Origin: Ulota crispa
Taxonomy: Eukaryota; Streptophyta; Bryopsida; Orthotrichales; Orthotrichaceae
Assembly (NCBI GenBank): GCA_963920765.1
Contig: OY987242.1
Coordinates: 16,144,002-16,208,001, forward strand
Reading direction: 5' to 3'
DNA length: 64,000 nt
A program made the position numbers and the translations under genes. The notes under the pieces are model-generated. The model was not told the origin of the DNA and searched no databases. It saw nothing but the letters and a program-made list of their open reading frames with translations. This document shows, piece after piece, positions 10,531 to 22,019 of this stretch. How positions within the stretch are numbered: position 1 is the first letter of the stretch; every line of letters begins with the position of its first letter.

Positions 10531-11745
10531 CTCACTGACTCAATTTTGGACTTGTGTGTCTATACACACTCAAAAATTAATTTACTTGCCCTATGCATAA
10601 CCAATTGCTTGCACTTTTTGTGGCATGCTCTCATAAAGGTTCTCACACTCAATGGAAGTGATAGAGTGGAAAATCTCAAACCCACGCTCTCACAATTCTA
10701 AAAGACCCTTTGGATGTGTTGATTAACAATTGAGCTTCCATCTTAGTGTTGCCCATAGATGTTTTATAGGGTTTAGGTCGGGTGATTGAGTATGTCACTT
10801 TAAAACATTGAAAAGTTGTTTAAATAATACTCTTTCATTGTTTTTGTTGTATGTTTCAGGTTGTTGTCATGTTGAAAAATGACTCTAGATGCATCTATGC
10901 CATACTTTAAAAAAACATCATTGAGAGATTAGTCTCTAATACCTCACAACAAACATATTGATTTATTGTACCTTCTATCTTGCAAATCAAACCAAGTCTA
11001 ATTGCACTTATGCAATCCCAAACTATTATAAAACCTTTTCCATGTTTTACACTTTTCTTCATTGTTCAATCTACAAGACCCTCTTTGTCTCAATCCCAAC
11101 ATTACTAACGACCATTTAAGCAGAAATGATTGATTAGAGTCTCATCTCAAAAAATCATTTGCTTCCAATTTGCAATAGTCTAATTCTCAAGAGTTATGGA
11201 ATTCTTTTAACAAACTTAAATATTGTTCTTTGAAAAAAATGGTTTTTTCTTCTTCACATAAAGTCTTTAAACTTGCAAATTCAATGCACATTGCATTGTA
11301 TGGACACTCATTTCATTGTTATACTGTTGCCTAATAAATTTGAATAGTTTTGGAGCAATATAAATCTTCTACATGTCATTACTCTCACACACACCCTCCC
11401 TAAGTGGTTTAAAATCTTAGTTGATTCTCCTTCTACAAATAGTTTAGTATAAAAAAGATGTTTCTTTTGGATTCTCTCAACATAAGACTAACTAACAACA
11501 ACTATTTTGTAACATTTTTTGTGATTTTCTTGTTTTGTAGCAATGATATTACACTATTTTTGTTTATTTGAAATAATCGCCTTATCATGTTATGGAACAA
11601 TTAAAAGTGCAATATACTATTAGAGAAGGAGTAGAAACACTCTTTCCTACTTATAACACTCACAACTAAATTTAAGTTCTATGATACATTATCAGGAGAT
11701 GGAGATATAGACATGCAAAACCAAAAGTGAGTCAGTGACTGACTC
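10531..11745 (-). mobile_element. Tc1-like DNA transposon, decayed
   Basis: About 1.2 kb. The left end CTCACTGACTCAATTTTGG and the reverse complement of the right end (TCACTGACTCACTTTTGG) are inverted repeats, and both continue into a GTCTATA stretch about 30 bases in. The transposase relic runs on the - strand between them. The flanking TA duplication is not clear. Size and ends fit the Tc1 branch of Tc1/mariner. Confidence 0.8.
10570..11310 (-). pseudogene. Tc1-type transposase relic
   Basis: Reading leftward on the - strand and allowing stops and frame changes, pieces match the Tc1 transposase core in order: WKQMIF-stop-DETL (first catalytic aspartate) near 11130-11165; VKHGKGFIIVWDCIS then GLICKIEGTINQYV near 10960-11050; FQHDNNLKHTTKTMKEYY (second catalytic aspartate) near 10830-10885; QSPDLNPIKHLW near 10750-10790; and ECENLYESMPQKVQAIGYA near 10585-10645. 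The third catalytic residue, normally the E of NPIENLW, is K here. Several in-frame stops and at least one frameshift make it dead. The match to the family is from knowledge of its motifs; no search was run. Confidence 0.88.
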
Positions 11746-12793
11746 TCTTTTGAAATGAAATATCTCACTCACTCTTGCAAATTTTTCATTGAGGTTTCCT
11801 TGCATTAGTAGGTACTTGAATACCTTTAATCTACTCTTTATGACACTTGGAAATATTTATTAATGCACTTGATATGACAAATTATATTAAGTAACAGTAA
11901 ACAGTGGCTCAATTTTGTGTCATTGTATATTATTAGTCTATCATAAAATAATTTACAAGTAAAATGAAAAGCTTGGGGTCTATTTGTTTTTTGTAAATAA
12001 TTTATATGTTGAATATTAGTAAAAAATCTATAAACAAAATTTGCAACACATTTGCAACTAAAAAACCCTCAAAAATTGTTAATCTATTTTTGAGATTTGT
12101 AAAATCAACTTGTAATGCTTGTATTTTGAAGTCGTTTTTGGAACTACAATAACATGTGCTTGGGCTTCACCTGATTCCAATTTCCAACCAATAGCATGTT
12201 AGTAGATTTTTTTTTGAGGATTTGTACATTTTAAGCATTATTTAGTGAGCACAAGGATTTAAGAAACTCTCTTTACATGAAAAATGCGTCATGTAGAGAG
12301 ATGAGGCCTTACAAAATCTGTTCTTTGTCCATAAAATGTACTATATAGATGCTTCATGGTTAAAGAAAAATCTCAAGATTTATTACAAGGCTGAGAATAT
12401 CACTATTTGTTGGCCAAATATTCCATACTCCTAATAGAAAAGAAGGGGAAGAACATACAAATGTGGTCAACTTCTCTGTTTTTTTTTTCAAACAAAATCA
12501 AAACAACAAGGCTATCATATAACCTATGAATGCATTGATGTCAATCTAAGTAATGACTAACATTTATTTTTATTTTTATTTTTTTGTTTTATTTTTTATT
12601 TTTTATTTTTTTATAGACATTGACAATTTGTGATAAACTAAGTTATTTACAATCGAAGATGTTTTAGAGTAAATATAATTCCACTCAATGGAAGAAGTTT
12701 GCTTATTAGAGTTGGTGTAAATTTGATTAAGCTTGTTTTCTTGATAAGATTGAATGCAGATTTTATTCCTTATGCTATTGATATTAGCTCTAA
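11746..12793. other. Unassigned AT-rich spacer with a T-rich tract
   Basis: No gene seen. A T/A-rich simple tract (TTTATTTTTATTTTT) occupies about 12560-12615. The frame on the - strand through 12603-12830 is low complexity and runs into MITE A copy 3. Confidence 0.4.
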
Positions 12794-13116
12794 GGGAGAA
12801 TTTTATGGACACCCGTAAAGTTTGCGACATTTATATAGATACCCCTAGTTTTTCAGAAATTGCACAGATACCCTTGTATCGTAATTTTTAGGGGTTTGTT
12901 TTATAGTGCATGCCACTCCTTTTTCCCTTTATAGAAATGTTGCTTCTTTTTTATTCTATCCCACTTCTTGCTTCAGTATTGGTCATTAAGGAAGTAGCCT
13001 GCACAACAAAACAAATGCCTGAAACTTATGGCCTAAGGTTCTTTGTGTAATTTCTGAAAAATCAAGGGTATCTGTACAAATATAGCAAATTGTAGGGGTA
13101 TCAATGAAATTTTTCC
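12794..13116. mobile_element. MITE family A, copy 3
   Basis: 323 bp with the family A arms (TTTTATGGACACCC at the left). The flanks TAGCTCTAA (12785-12793) and GAGCTTTAA (13117-13125) agree at 7 of 9 positions, consistent with a decayed 9-bp duplication. Confidence 0.8.
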
Positions 13117-13247
13117 GAGCTTTAATGTTGGATTTGTATTGGTTCTAGGTTATACCAATGCTGGATTTTTTGTTCTCTTTTGGATATTTTAAAGTACGGA
13201 TTGCTACCTATGGATTGTTTTTTGTATTTTTATATTTTTGATCATTA

Positions 13248-13539
13248 GGAAAAATATGGGGCCTTCAAAAGGCCTTTAAAAACGAACTGGCAGCCCCCCA
13301 TTGTTTTGGTTCCCGATGTGGGGAACCAGCCTGCTGATGGCCAGAAAACTTGCATTAAATAAATCCGAAAAAAAAAAAACTGTTTTTTTTATTTTTTTTA
13401 TTTTTATAATAAAAAATTCAAAAAAGCTGAGGTGGCATCAATGATGCCACCTTAGCCTACGCATGATTTTATTGGGAACTGGGTTCCCATGGCTAAAGAC
13501 CCCCAAACTCAGGGCCTTATTGGGGCCCCATATTTTTCC
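13248..13539. mobile_element. MITE family L
   Basis: 292 bp with perfect inverted ends, GGAAAAATATGGGGCC at the left and its complement at the right, and TA on both sides. The pairing extends outside the TA (CAT/ATG), so the exact border is uncertain. A central palindrome (GGTGGCATCAATGATGCCACC, about 13430-13452) follows a poly-A/poly-T stretch. Confidence 0.75.
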
Positions 13540-13541
13540 TA

Positions 13542-15143
13542 ATGCTACTTGTTTTCCTTTTTTTGTTTTGGAACAAGGAGATGACAAGTACTTTTATGTT
13601 TTGAAAATGTTGAGGTGATTGAGTTCAAAGGGTGTTGATATTGAAGATGTAAAGAGATGCACAGGAATACTGGTTGTATCTTCTTGGGTTGGTTTCTAAA
13701 CCAAACTTAAGTTAGGTTCATAATTTTACACTTTTTTATGACTGGTTGGATTGCTTGGGTTTGAGTACAATTTAGAAAAGACAAATTTTATGTTTATTAT
13801 TTATGGTATTGTGCTTTTCTAAATAATGCATCAAATTTTTACATTTGGAGAATCTTTATGAAAACTAGTTGAAGTGCTAGAAATTTTGTCTTGGTGCTTG
13901 AAAATAGGTTAGAACGGTTGTTTACAAATAAGGAAAATGGGGTGGTTTGCAAACAAGGAATATAATGTGGTTTATAAACAACTAATATAAGATGGTTCAA
14001 AAATTATGAAGAAGATTCCAATAGAAAAATTGGTAGATGACTTAGAAGTCATTGAATGAACATTTTGGAGAGCAAGATAAGGTAACAAATGAAACTACTT
14101 TGAGGATGTTTGAAGCACTTGGCTTGATTAGACCCAAAGAAAGAAGTCATTGGAAACAAGGTCATCTAATATTTTTGTTCATAAAATGGATATGTTCAAT
14201 GAAAAAGTTGAATAAAAGTACATTCAAATGTATGCATAAAATTTGGAAGCAAATAGGGATTTTGAGGTGAAAATAGTTGTGAGATTGAACTTTGGGTTGG
14301 AATTTTGCAAGCCAACAAGGAAGCAACAAAGACTAATATGGAGAGTTGAGAATTTCTTATCCAAACACTAAAAGGTAACTTCTTGTAAGACATTTAAAGG
14401 AAGAATTTAAGAGAATATTTTGTAAAGGATTTATTCCTAGAAAAATGCTTATCAACTAAGGAGCTCTTGGAAAAGATTGAACATGCACATTAACAACTAA
14501 CACAAAGTGAGAAAACTCTTTTGGAGGTAGCAAAACAGAATTATATCTATAAAAAACTAATACATGGACATAGGAGAAGCCTAAGTTGGTTTTGTTAAAT
14601 TGTGAAGGAGAATGTGGTTTGAAATTTGATTAGAAAGATATAAAACTAGTGCTATTTTTATTACAGTAAGTCAATAACACTATATGTAAAGAAGTAATGA
14701 AATCTTTTAGATTTGAAAGTAAAAAGAGTTGGGGACAAAAGTTGCAATCCTTACTCAAACTCCTCTCATGCCCCTCCTATGCAGTCAAATTTTCACCAAA
14801 TTAAAAACTACTTACATATTTGAAAAGCTTAAAAAGGGAGACAAACTTTAATAAAATTTAACATGAATCTAACTAGGAGAAGTGCCAGTAAGAAAATAAT
14901 TGAAAAAAATAAATTTAATCATGATCAAAATGCTCTTGAAACCATTACAAGTTTTTTACGAGATAATCACCTCCAACATGTTCTCAATCTATTCTCAATT
15001 TACAAGAGGCTTGCTTGAGTTGAGATAATCTCAAGTTCTAAAAGATAGTTATGAGGACCAACATTTAATAGAATATTAACCCATTAACGACTAGATGGTC
15101 CTGAAATACATTGGGAATTGACCACATATTGGTTGCTTGGTTG
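13542..15143. other. Unassigned 1.6-kb AT-rich region
   Basis: A few medium frames (14052-14270 on the + strand) have near-coding composition but no motif I recognise. It could be a decayed transposon. No termini were found. Confidence 0.35.
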
Positions 15144-15519
15144 TTAACCCTTAAACGTCGAGCTGGTCCCCACGACCAGCCTGCTACAATGACTTCTATA
15201 GTATTTTTTAAGGATTTCAATACTATGATTGGTGTAACAAGTGCCCAACTTTTATATTTTTTCCAAAAGCTGCAAAAGTGAACAATACAAGTTGACCTCA
15301 CAAAAATTGTAGGAAGGGCAATATGAACTTTCTCACAATTTGGATTGTCTAAAAGTATGAATGTATTTGATGAAGTTGTTTTTTACCTTCCATGATGAAG
15401 CATGTGTTTATGATAACTTCTGGGAAAAAATCAAATGAAAATCTTGTTTATTCTGTCATACAAAATGTTTTTTCAGAGGCAAAGGATGAAAAACATCCTT
15501 ATGAACGTTTAGGGGTTAA
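15144..15519. mobile_element. TTAA element, type 2, copy 2
   Basis: 376 bp. Left end TTAACCCTTAAACGTCGAGC; right end GAACGTTTAGGGGTTAA. Same family and nearly the same length as 9804-10183. Confidence 0.85.
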
Positions 15520-15661
15520 ATGGGTTAACACTTGGTTGGATTTTAACTCTACACCGCCCCCAAGTATCACAAAATTCAAGGGACATGTAACATGTTTTGA
15601 CCCTTGCAACAATTAGGGGTTAAAATTCAACCAAGTGTTTGGTCACTATATCAGTTAATAT

Positions 15662-16070
15662 GGGAATCAATATGCGTACCACACCTTCTTGACTATCCCA
15701 CCACACCCCGGGGTAAATTTTAGATTTCTACCATCAAAATGCTGAATTTGAAAATTTGGAATTCAGATTTGGACTTAGAGACCGTGATTTTGTCTAGAAT
15801 CACAAAAAAAGTTCTAATTGAACAACACTCAATGACAAAGCTCATATTTTTTATAAACAAAAGTAAAAGTTATACCTTTCCCCCAAGCTAAACTTTTTCA
15901 TTAGGTGTTGTTAAGTTACAACATTTTTTTGGTTCTAAACAAAATCTAAGTTTCTAAGTCCAAATCTGAATTCCAAATTCTCAAATTCAACTTTTTGATG
16001 ATGGAAATCTAAAATTTACCCCGGAGTGTGATGAGATAGTCAAGAAGGTGTGGTACGCATATCATTTCCC
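15662..16070. mobile_element. Fold-back MITE family E, copy 1
   Basis: 409 bp made of two arms of about 190 bp in inverted orientation. Left end GGGAATCAATATGCGTACC; the right arm ends GGTACGCATATCATTTCCC. The direct duplication AGTTAATAT flanks both sides (15653-15661 and 16071-16079), a 9-bp match. Confidence 0.9.
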
Positions 16071-16553
16071 AGTTAATATTCTATTAAACTAAGATTCTAT
16101 TAAATGCTGGTCCTTCCTAGACGGCTAGACATAGTAATGTTGTGATAAACATCACTCATGCCAAAACTACACATGCCAAAAGCAGCCAGTTTGGAACAAA
16201 TAAAGAATTAGAATATATTTTTGGAGTATTGTGGGGACAACAATTTTGGTCAAGGCTTCATGCATTGTTTTATTATAAAAAAAACTCCTATTCAAGGACA
16301 AGAGTTTGGAAACAACAATTCCTAAAGACCCAAAACTGCCGGTTTCAAATGGAACCAAAACTTGAGTGTAATAGTTATATGGATTTACTTTTACACAACA
16401 AAATAAATGCAACCGATTACTTTTTACAAAACGCCCTTTTAAAATAGCCTTTTATTTTGGTGTGAGTTGGCCTTCAGGAAATGGGTCCAACAGGAGTTCC
16501 TTCGTGCCAAACTTTGGCTCCCCATTTTGGTCTTGTCAAAATGCTAGCCAAGA

Positions 16554-16929
16554 TTAACCCCTAAATGTCGAGGAGGACAAAAAATTGTCCTTCTGCTCTG
16601 AAAAAAGATTTTGTGATTCAGAAAAAAGTCATTTTTCTTTTTTTTTTTTTTTTTTTTCCAGAAGTGACCATAAACAAGTGGTTCATCATAGAAGACAAAA
16701 AATTACCTCTTGAGATGCATTTTTTTTTTTTTGTAACCCAAATTGTGATAAGATTTAGAAACATGGTGTTAGCTCCCAAGCTGCCCTTCTTGCAATTTTC
16801 ATGAGGGCATCATGCACTGTTGGCTTTTTCAACTTTTTGAAGTAATACTATTGGTACCCATGTGCAAAACACTATAGACTGCTATAGACAAGACAAACCA
16901 CGGTGATTCATCTGTCTTTTAAGGGTTAA
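16554..16929. mobile_element. TTAA element, type 2, copy 3 (inverted)
   Basis: 376 bp from TTAACCCCTAAATGTCGAGG to GTCTTTTAAGGGTTAA, with the interior in the opposite orientation to copies 1 and 2. A run of about 20 T lies near 16640. Confidence 0.8.
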
Positions 16930-17410
16930 GGCAGATAAGCTTAGAGGGGATTTGCCTTTGGTTATTTTGGAACAAAGTATTGCCAAAGTGCACCAGCTAA
17001 ATGTTATCAGGTTGCATCGTTAAATATTTCCATTTTTAAATAGCATAAGAAGTCAAAACTTGAAAATTGTATTGCCAAATGCACTTCCATTTTTGGTCTT
17101 GAATGAAATTGTTACGCTGAGACAAAATTGGTATAGCTCATAAATGAACTAGAGACCTCCATTCCAAATATATGTCACGTTTCATTAAATATGGATTATC
17201 CAAGCTCCATAAGTAATAATCAAAAACTCAATTTGGTTTGCAAAACATACAAACGTATTTGTAAAACATTGAGAAAAACTTGCATGTATCAAGAGATGTG
17301 TTGAAAGTAAACCCTATTTTTTTTTGAGAAAACATATGTATAATATGAGAAATCTTCAATGTTTGGAGGTAAAGAAAGTCCATAACTACACGAATAGCCT
17401 ATATTCACAT
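16930..17410. other. Unassigned AT-rich spacer
   Basis: No gene or element end recognised. Confidence 0.35.
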
Positions 17411-17692
17411 TAAGTATATTGCATTTAGATTGCCCTAACAATTAGGTTACCTTATCCTAGAAGGTTACCTCGTGTCTCATTGCTTGACCACTTGGAGGTG
17501 CATGCAACTCTCTTTATACTAGGAGTTCACATGATTTATGACATGAATGTTGTTAGTTTGCTCTTTTGCAACTTTTTGTTTGTTACTAAACTTAAAAAAA
17601 ATGCAATTATCATTGATGAAAATCAATGCAATATCAGTAAGTATTTGTATAGTGTAAATGTCAAGAAACTACGTGGGGCAACCTAATAGTGT
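17411..17692. mobile_element. Fold-back MITE family P, copy 2
   Basis: Starts TATATTGCATTTAGATTGCCC and closes with GGGGCAACCTAATAGT. Resembles copy 1 in inverse orientation. A short AT microsatellite follows at about 17702-17717. Confidence 0.55.
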
Positions 17693-17776
17693 AGTTAAAT
17701 ATGATATATATATATAGACATGAATGTACCAACTTGCAGTTCTATGATGGTATTTACTTTTGATGTTTTGACACTA

Positions 17777-18103
17777 AGGTAGGAGGCTCAAAATTGGAGC
17801 AGGCTCAAATTTGGAGCACCTCCTCAAATGTACTCTTTTTGTACATCTGGTTTTTCATAGCCCTTCAACAATGTACAGCTCATGTACATTTGAGGAGGTG
17901 TTCCATTATAGAGCCCTATGGCCTTTCCACTTCAAATATTCACAACTAATTCCACAAAGTTCCAAAAAATATGAAACAACTTGGGTTAGATGCCAATTCT
18001 TCTTGTCTTTCAAGGAAAGTTTATTGAAAATCATTTCAAGGAGTTTCACCTACCCAAATTTCAGTTTCAGCCCTTAGATGCTCCATTTATGAGCCTCCTA
18101 CCT
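17777..18103. mobile_element. MITE family F, copy 1
   Basis: About 327 bp with ends GGTAGGAGGCTCAAAA and TATGAGCCTCCTACC. An internal inverted pair (CCTCCTCAAATGTAC / GTACATTTGAGGAGG, about 17819-17900) forms a second hairpin. A second copy lies at 57837-58172. Confidence 0.8.
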
Positions 18104-18192
18104 TATCTAAAATACAATTTTTTTTAACCAAGACAACATTGCTTGATTGGTTAATTGGGGAGGGAATGTAAGAGCCGGTCCAATTCAATAGT

Positions 18193-18410
18193 AAGAGCCA
18201 ATTCCCATGGGGGGCTGGAGGGGTCCAGGCCTGGACGTCCAACCTCATGTCCTGTAAAAGCGGAACTACACGACTGGAAGGCCTCGACCCAAAATCGGAG
18301 GTTGCTTTCCAAACTCTCTCCATTCTGAACATTTCAAGATTTTTGCTTTGTTCTGCTCGGGTTAGCCTGGAGGGGCCTCTAGTTCCGGTCCCCCATGGAA
18401 ACTGGCTCTA
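18193..18410. mobile_element. MITE family K
   Basis: About 218 bp, GC-rich for the region. Ends are AGAGCCAATTCCCATGGGGG and CCCCCATGGAAACTGGCTCT. A decayed relative of the right end is seen near 34080-34132. Confidence 0.7.
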
Positions 18411-18454
18411 AAAATACCATGCCTAGCGCATGGCTAGCTCATCACATCTAATAC

Positions 18455-18715
18455 ACTGAACATTGCATTTAGGTTGAATATTGCATTTAGGTTGTCATGA
18501 CAATTGGGTTGCCTTACCCTAAAAAGTTATGTCATGACTTATTGTTTAGCCACGTGGTGGTGCATACAATTTTCTAGATCCTATAATTTCACAAGATTTA
18601 CAATGTGTACGCCGTTAATTCATTTTTTTGCAATATCATTGTTGTTGCCAGTATCTTTAAAAAAACTGCAATAATTACTAATGAAAATTAACGTAGCAAC
18701 TTTGTTGTTGTTGCT
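18455..18715. mobile_element. Fold-back MITE family P, copy 3
   Basis: Starts with a duplicated end unit (ATTGCATTTAGGTTG twice) and shares the TTAGCCACGTGG and GCAATATC interior segments with copy 2. The right end is not clear. Confidence 0.5.
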
Positions 18716-18782
18716 AGGCCCTGTAAATTTTATAAATTAAAAATATATAAATATATAAAAATAAAATTATATATATATACAT

Positions 18783-19479
18783 AGAATTACTACAGTGACA
18801 CCCTAAATTGCTAACATGACACCCCCTTTGAGCATGGAAATGTGATTTTTAATGCTAATTTTGCTGATTTTTTTTTATTTGGATCAAAAGATTTGTTTCA
18901 TCTTTATCATTCTAAGGCTATACTAAAAAAGAGGTGTGCTTAAATTTCAAATTAAAAATATAAGACTTTTGAGTTACATAAAGCAAAAGCATATCAATAA
19001 ATAGTATTGGTGCAATAATATTTAATTTTTTTTGTATTTATCATGTTTTCTTTCAAAGAGGTGGTAATGTTGTGTTTGAATGAATGATGGACCACTTAAT
19101 AAATAAAAAATAGCACTAAATTATTAAATTTCATGATAATTTAGTGCTATTTTTGATTTATTAAGTGGTCCATCATTCATTCAATCACAACATAACCACC
19201 TCCTTGAAAGAAAACATGACAAATACAAATTTTTGTTGAAATATTGTTGCACCAATACTATTTTTTGATGTATTTTTGCTTCAAGTAACTCAAAAGTCCT
19301 ATATTTTTAGTTTCAAATTTAAGCACACCTTCTTTTTTTTAGTATAGCCTTAGAATGATAAAGGTGAAACAAATCTTTTGATCCAATTAAAAAAATCAGC
19401 AAAACTAATATTAAAAATCACATGTTCTTGCTAAAAGGGGGTGTCTTGTAAGCAATTTAGGGTGTCGCTATAGCAACTC
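18783..19479. mobile_element. Large fold-back element, 0.7 kb
   Basis: Two arms of about 340 bp are near-perfect inverted repeats around a centre close to 19128 (TTTAGTGCTATTTTT on both sides). Terminal sequence is AGTGACACCCTAAATTGCT on the left and AGCAATTTAGGGTGTCGCT on the right. No coding content. A (CT)n run starts at the right end. Confidence 0.85.
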
Positions 19480-19973
19480 TCTCTCTCTCTCTAGACACAC
19501 ATTTAACTTTTCAATAAGTCAATACGTGCTTATGCGTAAAATGTTGAGAAATTAGTGTGAGGCAACTTAAAAGCAATATTAAGTGTAGAAAAAATGGTGA
19601 TGCATTCACACACTCAATGAAGGTCTCCAACCACAAGAAGAGTGAAAGCAAGAAGAGGGAGATGAAAAAGAGACATGCATCAATAAAAACGTCACATGCA
19701 AAAGCTTCTTCATGCCTATTCTTCTCCTTTGGAGGTGAAGAAAAATCCTTCTCAATTTTCAAGAAAATGGGATCTCTATAAATCAAGGAAATAGTGCCAT
19801 ATCCCTATTCTTTAAAGTTTGAGAATAAGGGCGAAAAAGGTGTGACTGCCCCTAATGTTTTACAGAAACATGGAGATTTCATCCATTGAAAATAGTGGAA
19901 TTCTCTACACTCTCATAATATTACCATCACTTTACAAACTAAGTTTTGCAATTTGCCACTCAAGGCGTCCTTC
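19480..19973. other. Unassigned region
   Basis: Overlapping frames on both strands (19557-19781 and 19511-19786) cannot both be genes and neither has a known motif. The part near 19500-19600 resembles family P. Confidence 0.35.
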
Positions 19974-20106
19974 CATGTGAGGGATGTTTGGTGGAGCTCA
20001 CCAACAATCGGTCAGATAGGATTCCAAAAAAACCGGAACTCTCACTTAGCCGGTTATCGATAATATATAGTGAGCTTCACCAGCCACCCCTCACATGGAG
20101 GACGCC
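19974..20106. mobile_element. MITE family N, copy 1
   Basis: About 133 bp with arms of about 38 bp: GGCGTCCTTCCATGTGAGG at the left and CCTCACATGGAGGACGCC at the right. The inner part GTGGAGCTCACC also pairs with GTGAGCTTCACC. Confidence 0.75.
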
Positions 20107-20439
20107 ATGAGAGCGTCTGCATCCTTGCATTCAACTTGGAGCTCTTGAAAGTAGGTGTCCAAAGTGCTTCTACAATTGCATGCTTGCTTAAATCTTTGAT
20201 GCCCCAACCTTGCACTCAAGCACTTACATGCAAGCATTGAGTGCATATCACAAAGGATAGGTGTTGAGCTTCAATTGTGGACCTCTTGTGTCCACCAATC
20301 AACAAGTTTTGATTGTCATGGATTTGGGCGCACTAACAATTTATCAAACCCTGAACCAAGGTCCAGAAAATATTTGAGTTTTTTGGTTGATTTCCTTCAA
20401 TTCCCGTATTTATGAAGGAACTATTTTGGGTTTGTTCTT

Positions 20440-20442
<3 letters not shown>
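20107..20442. other. Unassigned spacer
   Basis: No gene or repeat end recognised. Confidence 0.35.

Positions 20443-20477
<35 letters not shown>
20443..20477. repeat. (AT)n microsatellite
   Basis: About 17 AT dinucleotides in a row. Confidence 0.95.
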
Positions 20478-20481
<4 letters not shown>

Positions 20482-20719
20482 AAGATTAGTAACAGGTTTT
20501 CAGCTAATGTTTATAAACTGCAAACGATTTTTTTCTCATTTCAACTAGCTAGCTTTGAACTAGCGGGTGATTCTTCCTAGACCTTGCCCTAAACATTTCA
20601 ATGTTTGAGCTACAATGGAGCAAGCCTTATCTTGTATAAGGCATTGGCGTGTTTGCGCTAAGCCGCGCCAAACGAAGTGGCCAAGCAAAGAGGCCATGCA
20701 AAGTGCTATTGAGGGCCTA

Positions 20720-20840
20720 ACACCATGTTCATTAAGTTGAAAATTTTGTAACATTTTGGGATTAAGTTGACCAACTTAAACCGGCCATGACAATAAAGCT
20801 TGGAAATTTGGTTTTCCCAATTTAATGAATATGGTGTTGC
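20720..20840. mobile_element. Short family J-like MITE
   Basis: About 120 bp between AACACCATGTTCATTAAGTTG and CCAATTTAATGAATATGGTG, the inverted ends shared with the longer family J copies. Confidence 0.6.
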
Positions 20841-20946
20841 CCTGTTTCACATACAATGGTGTGGATGCCCTAGACCTCCCGCACAAGGGATTGAGCAAGC
20901 AAGGGCAATTCTCAAGTGCCAACAATCCAGGATTTTTTTGTGGCGT

Positions 20947-21896
20947 TTAACCCCTAAAGGACCAACTGTCCCCTCAAGGGACAAATGGATTTCAAGCATG
21001 TCCCTACAACTAATCTACTTATTTGAAACTTTTATTGAAGGTGGGGAATTCAAAGATCTACGTGGACATCTAAATTTTTCTTCAGTCCAACAATTATTGA
21101 AGAAGTTATGCATGAATTTTTGAAAAAGTGGGAGGGCGGGTAGCAAGAAAAAAAATCAAAATTGCAAATTTTAAAAATAAAAATCTGAAATTGGTTCTTT
21201 GGAATTATACAAATGTGGAAATCTTTGAATCATTCAATTTTAATTGATGAGATGAAAGTTATAAGAAGTTTTAGTTTGCGGGTAGGTAAGGGACTCCCAA
21301 ACCTCCATTCTTTTTGCCCCTTGTAAACTTTGTTACTTTACTTTTTTGAGCTCTTTGTGAATTTGTTTTTTGATTTGTTTTTTTTCTTCAAATTGTAATA
21401 GACTAAGATTCCTTGGATTTTACCATTTGGATCAAAGTAATTCAGATTTCCCAATTTTACATAAATCCTCCAATTTTGCCTAGTGTATGTGCAAACTTCA
21501 TGGCCTTACGGCATTGCAAGATTTTACAAAGTATGATTCACACCTCCAATTCATTTGAAAATTCTCCCACACATACCTAACTTAGTCTTCTACATGGGAA
21601 AAATAAACCTCAACTTTGCATAGAGCAACTTTTTTGATATAGAAGCCTTCAAAGGCTTTTGAAATTTTTGGACAATAGGGAAAAAAACTATTTTTTTCAC
21701 TTTGGATGTCAATATCTCACTCCTCTACTTCTAGAATGAGCTGAAATTTTTCCCACAAGTACCTCCCATAGTTTAGGACAAGATCCTACAATTGAATTTT
21801 CAAAAAAAAAAAATTCCTACCTTTCTACTCATTTCCCTAAAAGTGAAAATTTTCAGTGATTTTTGAAGAAAAAAGAACTTGATCCTTTAGAGTTAA
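20947..21896. mobile_element. TTAA element, type C (0.95 kb), copy 1
   Basis: 950 bp including both TTAA. Left end TTAACCCCTAAAGGACCA; right end ATCCTTTAGAGTTAA. It interrupts a family J-type repeat: the flanks TGGCG and ACGCCAGATTC rejoin as TGGCG-TTTAA-ACGCCTGATTC in the uninterrupted copy at about 25845-25865. The interior (GATGAGATGAAAGTTATAAG) is shared with the other type C copies. No transposase frame. Confidence 0.88.
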
Positions 21897-22019
21897 ACGC
21901 CAGATTCGAAGTATCTAGATTTGCTATCAACGAATGCACATTTGTCCCTCAAAAAATCGTCCTCACCTCAGAAGGCATGTAGTGATTAACTGTAGAGCTA
22001 CTGTATCAAAAAAAAAAAC

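Noticed and set aside
10501-10701. 66-codon + strand frame
   Set aside because: It is antisense to the C-terminal part of the Tc1-type transposase relic.
13248-13539. Assigning MITE L to Stowaway because of TA flanks
   Set aside because: The ends GGAAAAATATGGGG do not match the Stowaway CTCCCTCC-type end, and pairing continues beyond the TA, so the duplication cannot be told from the inverted repeat.
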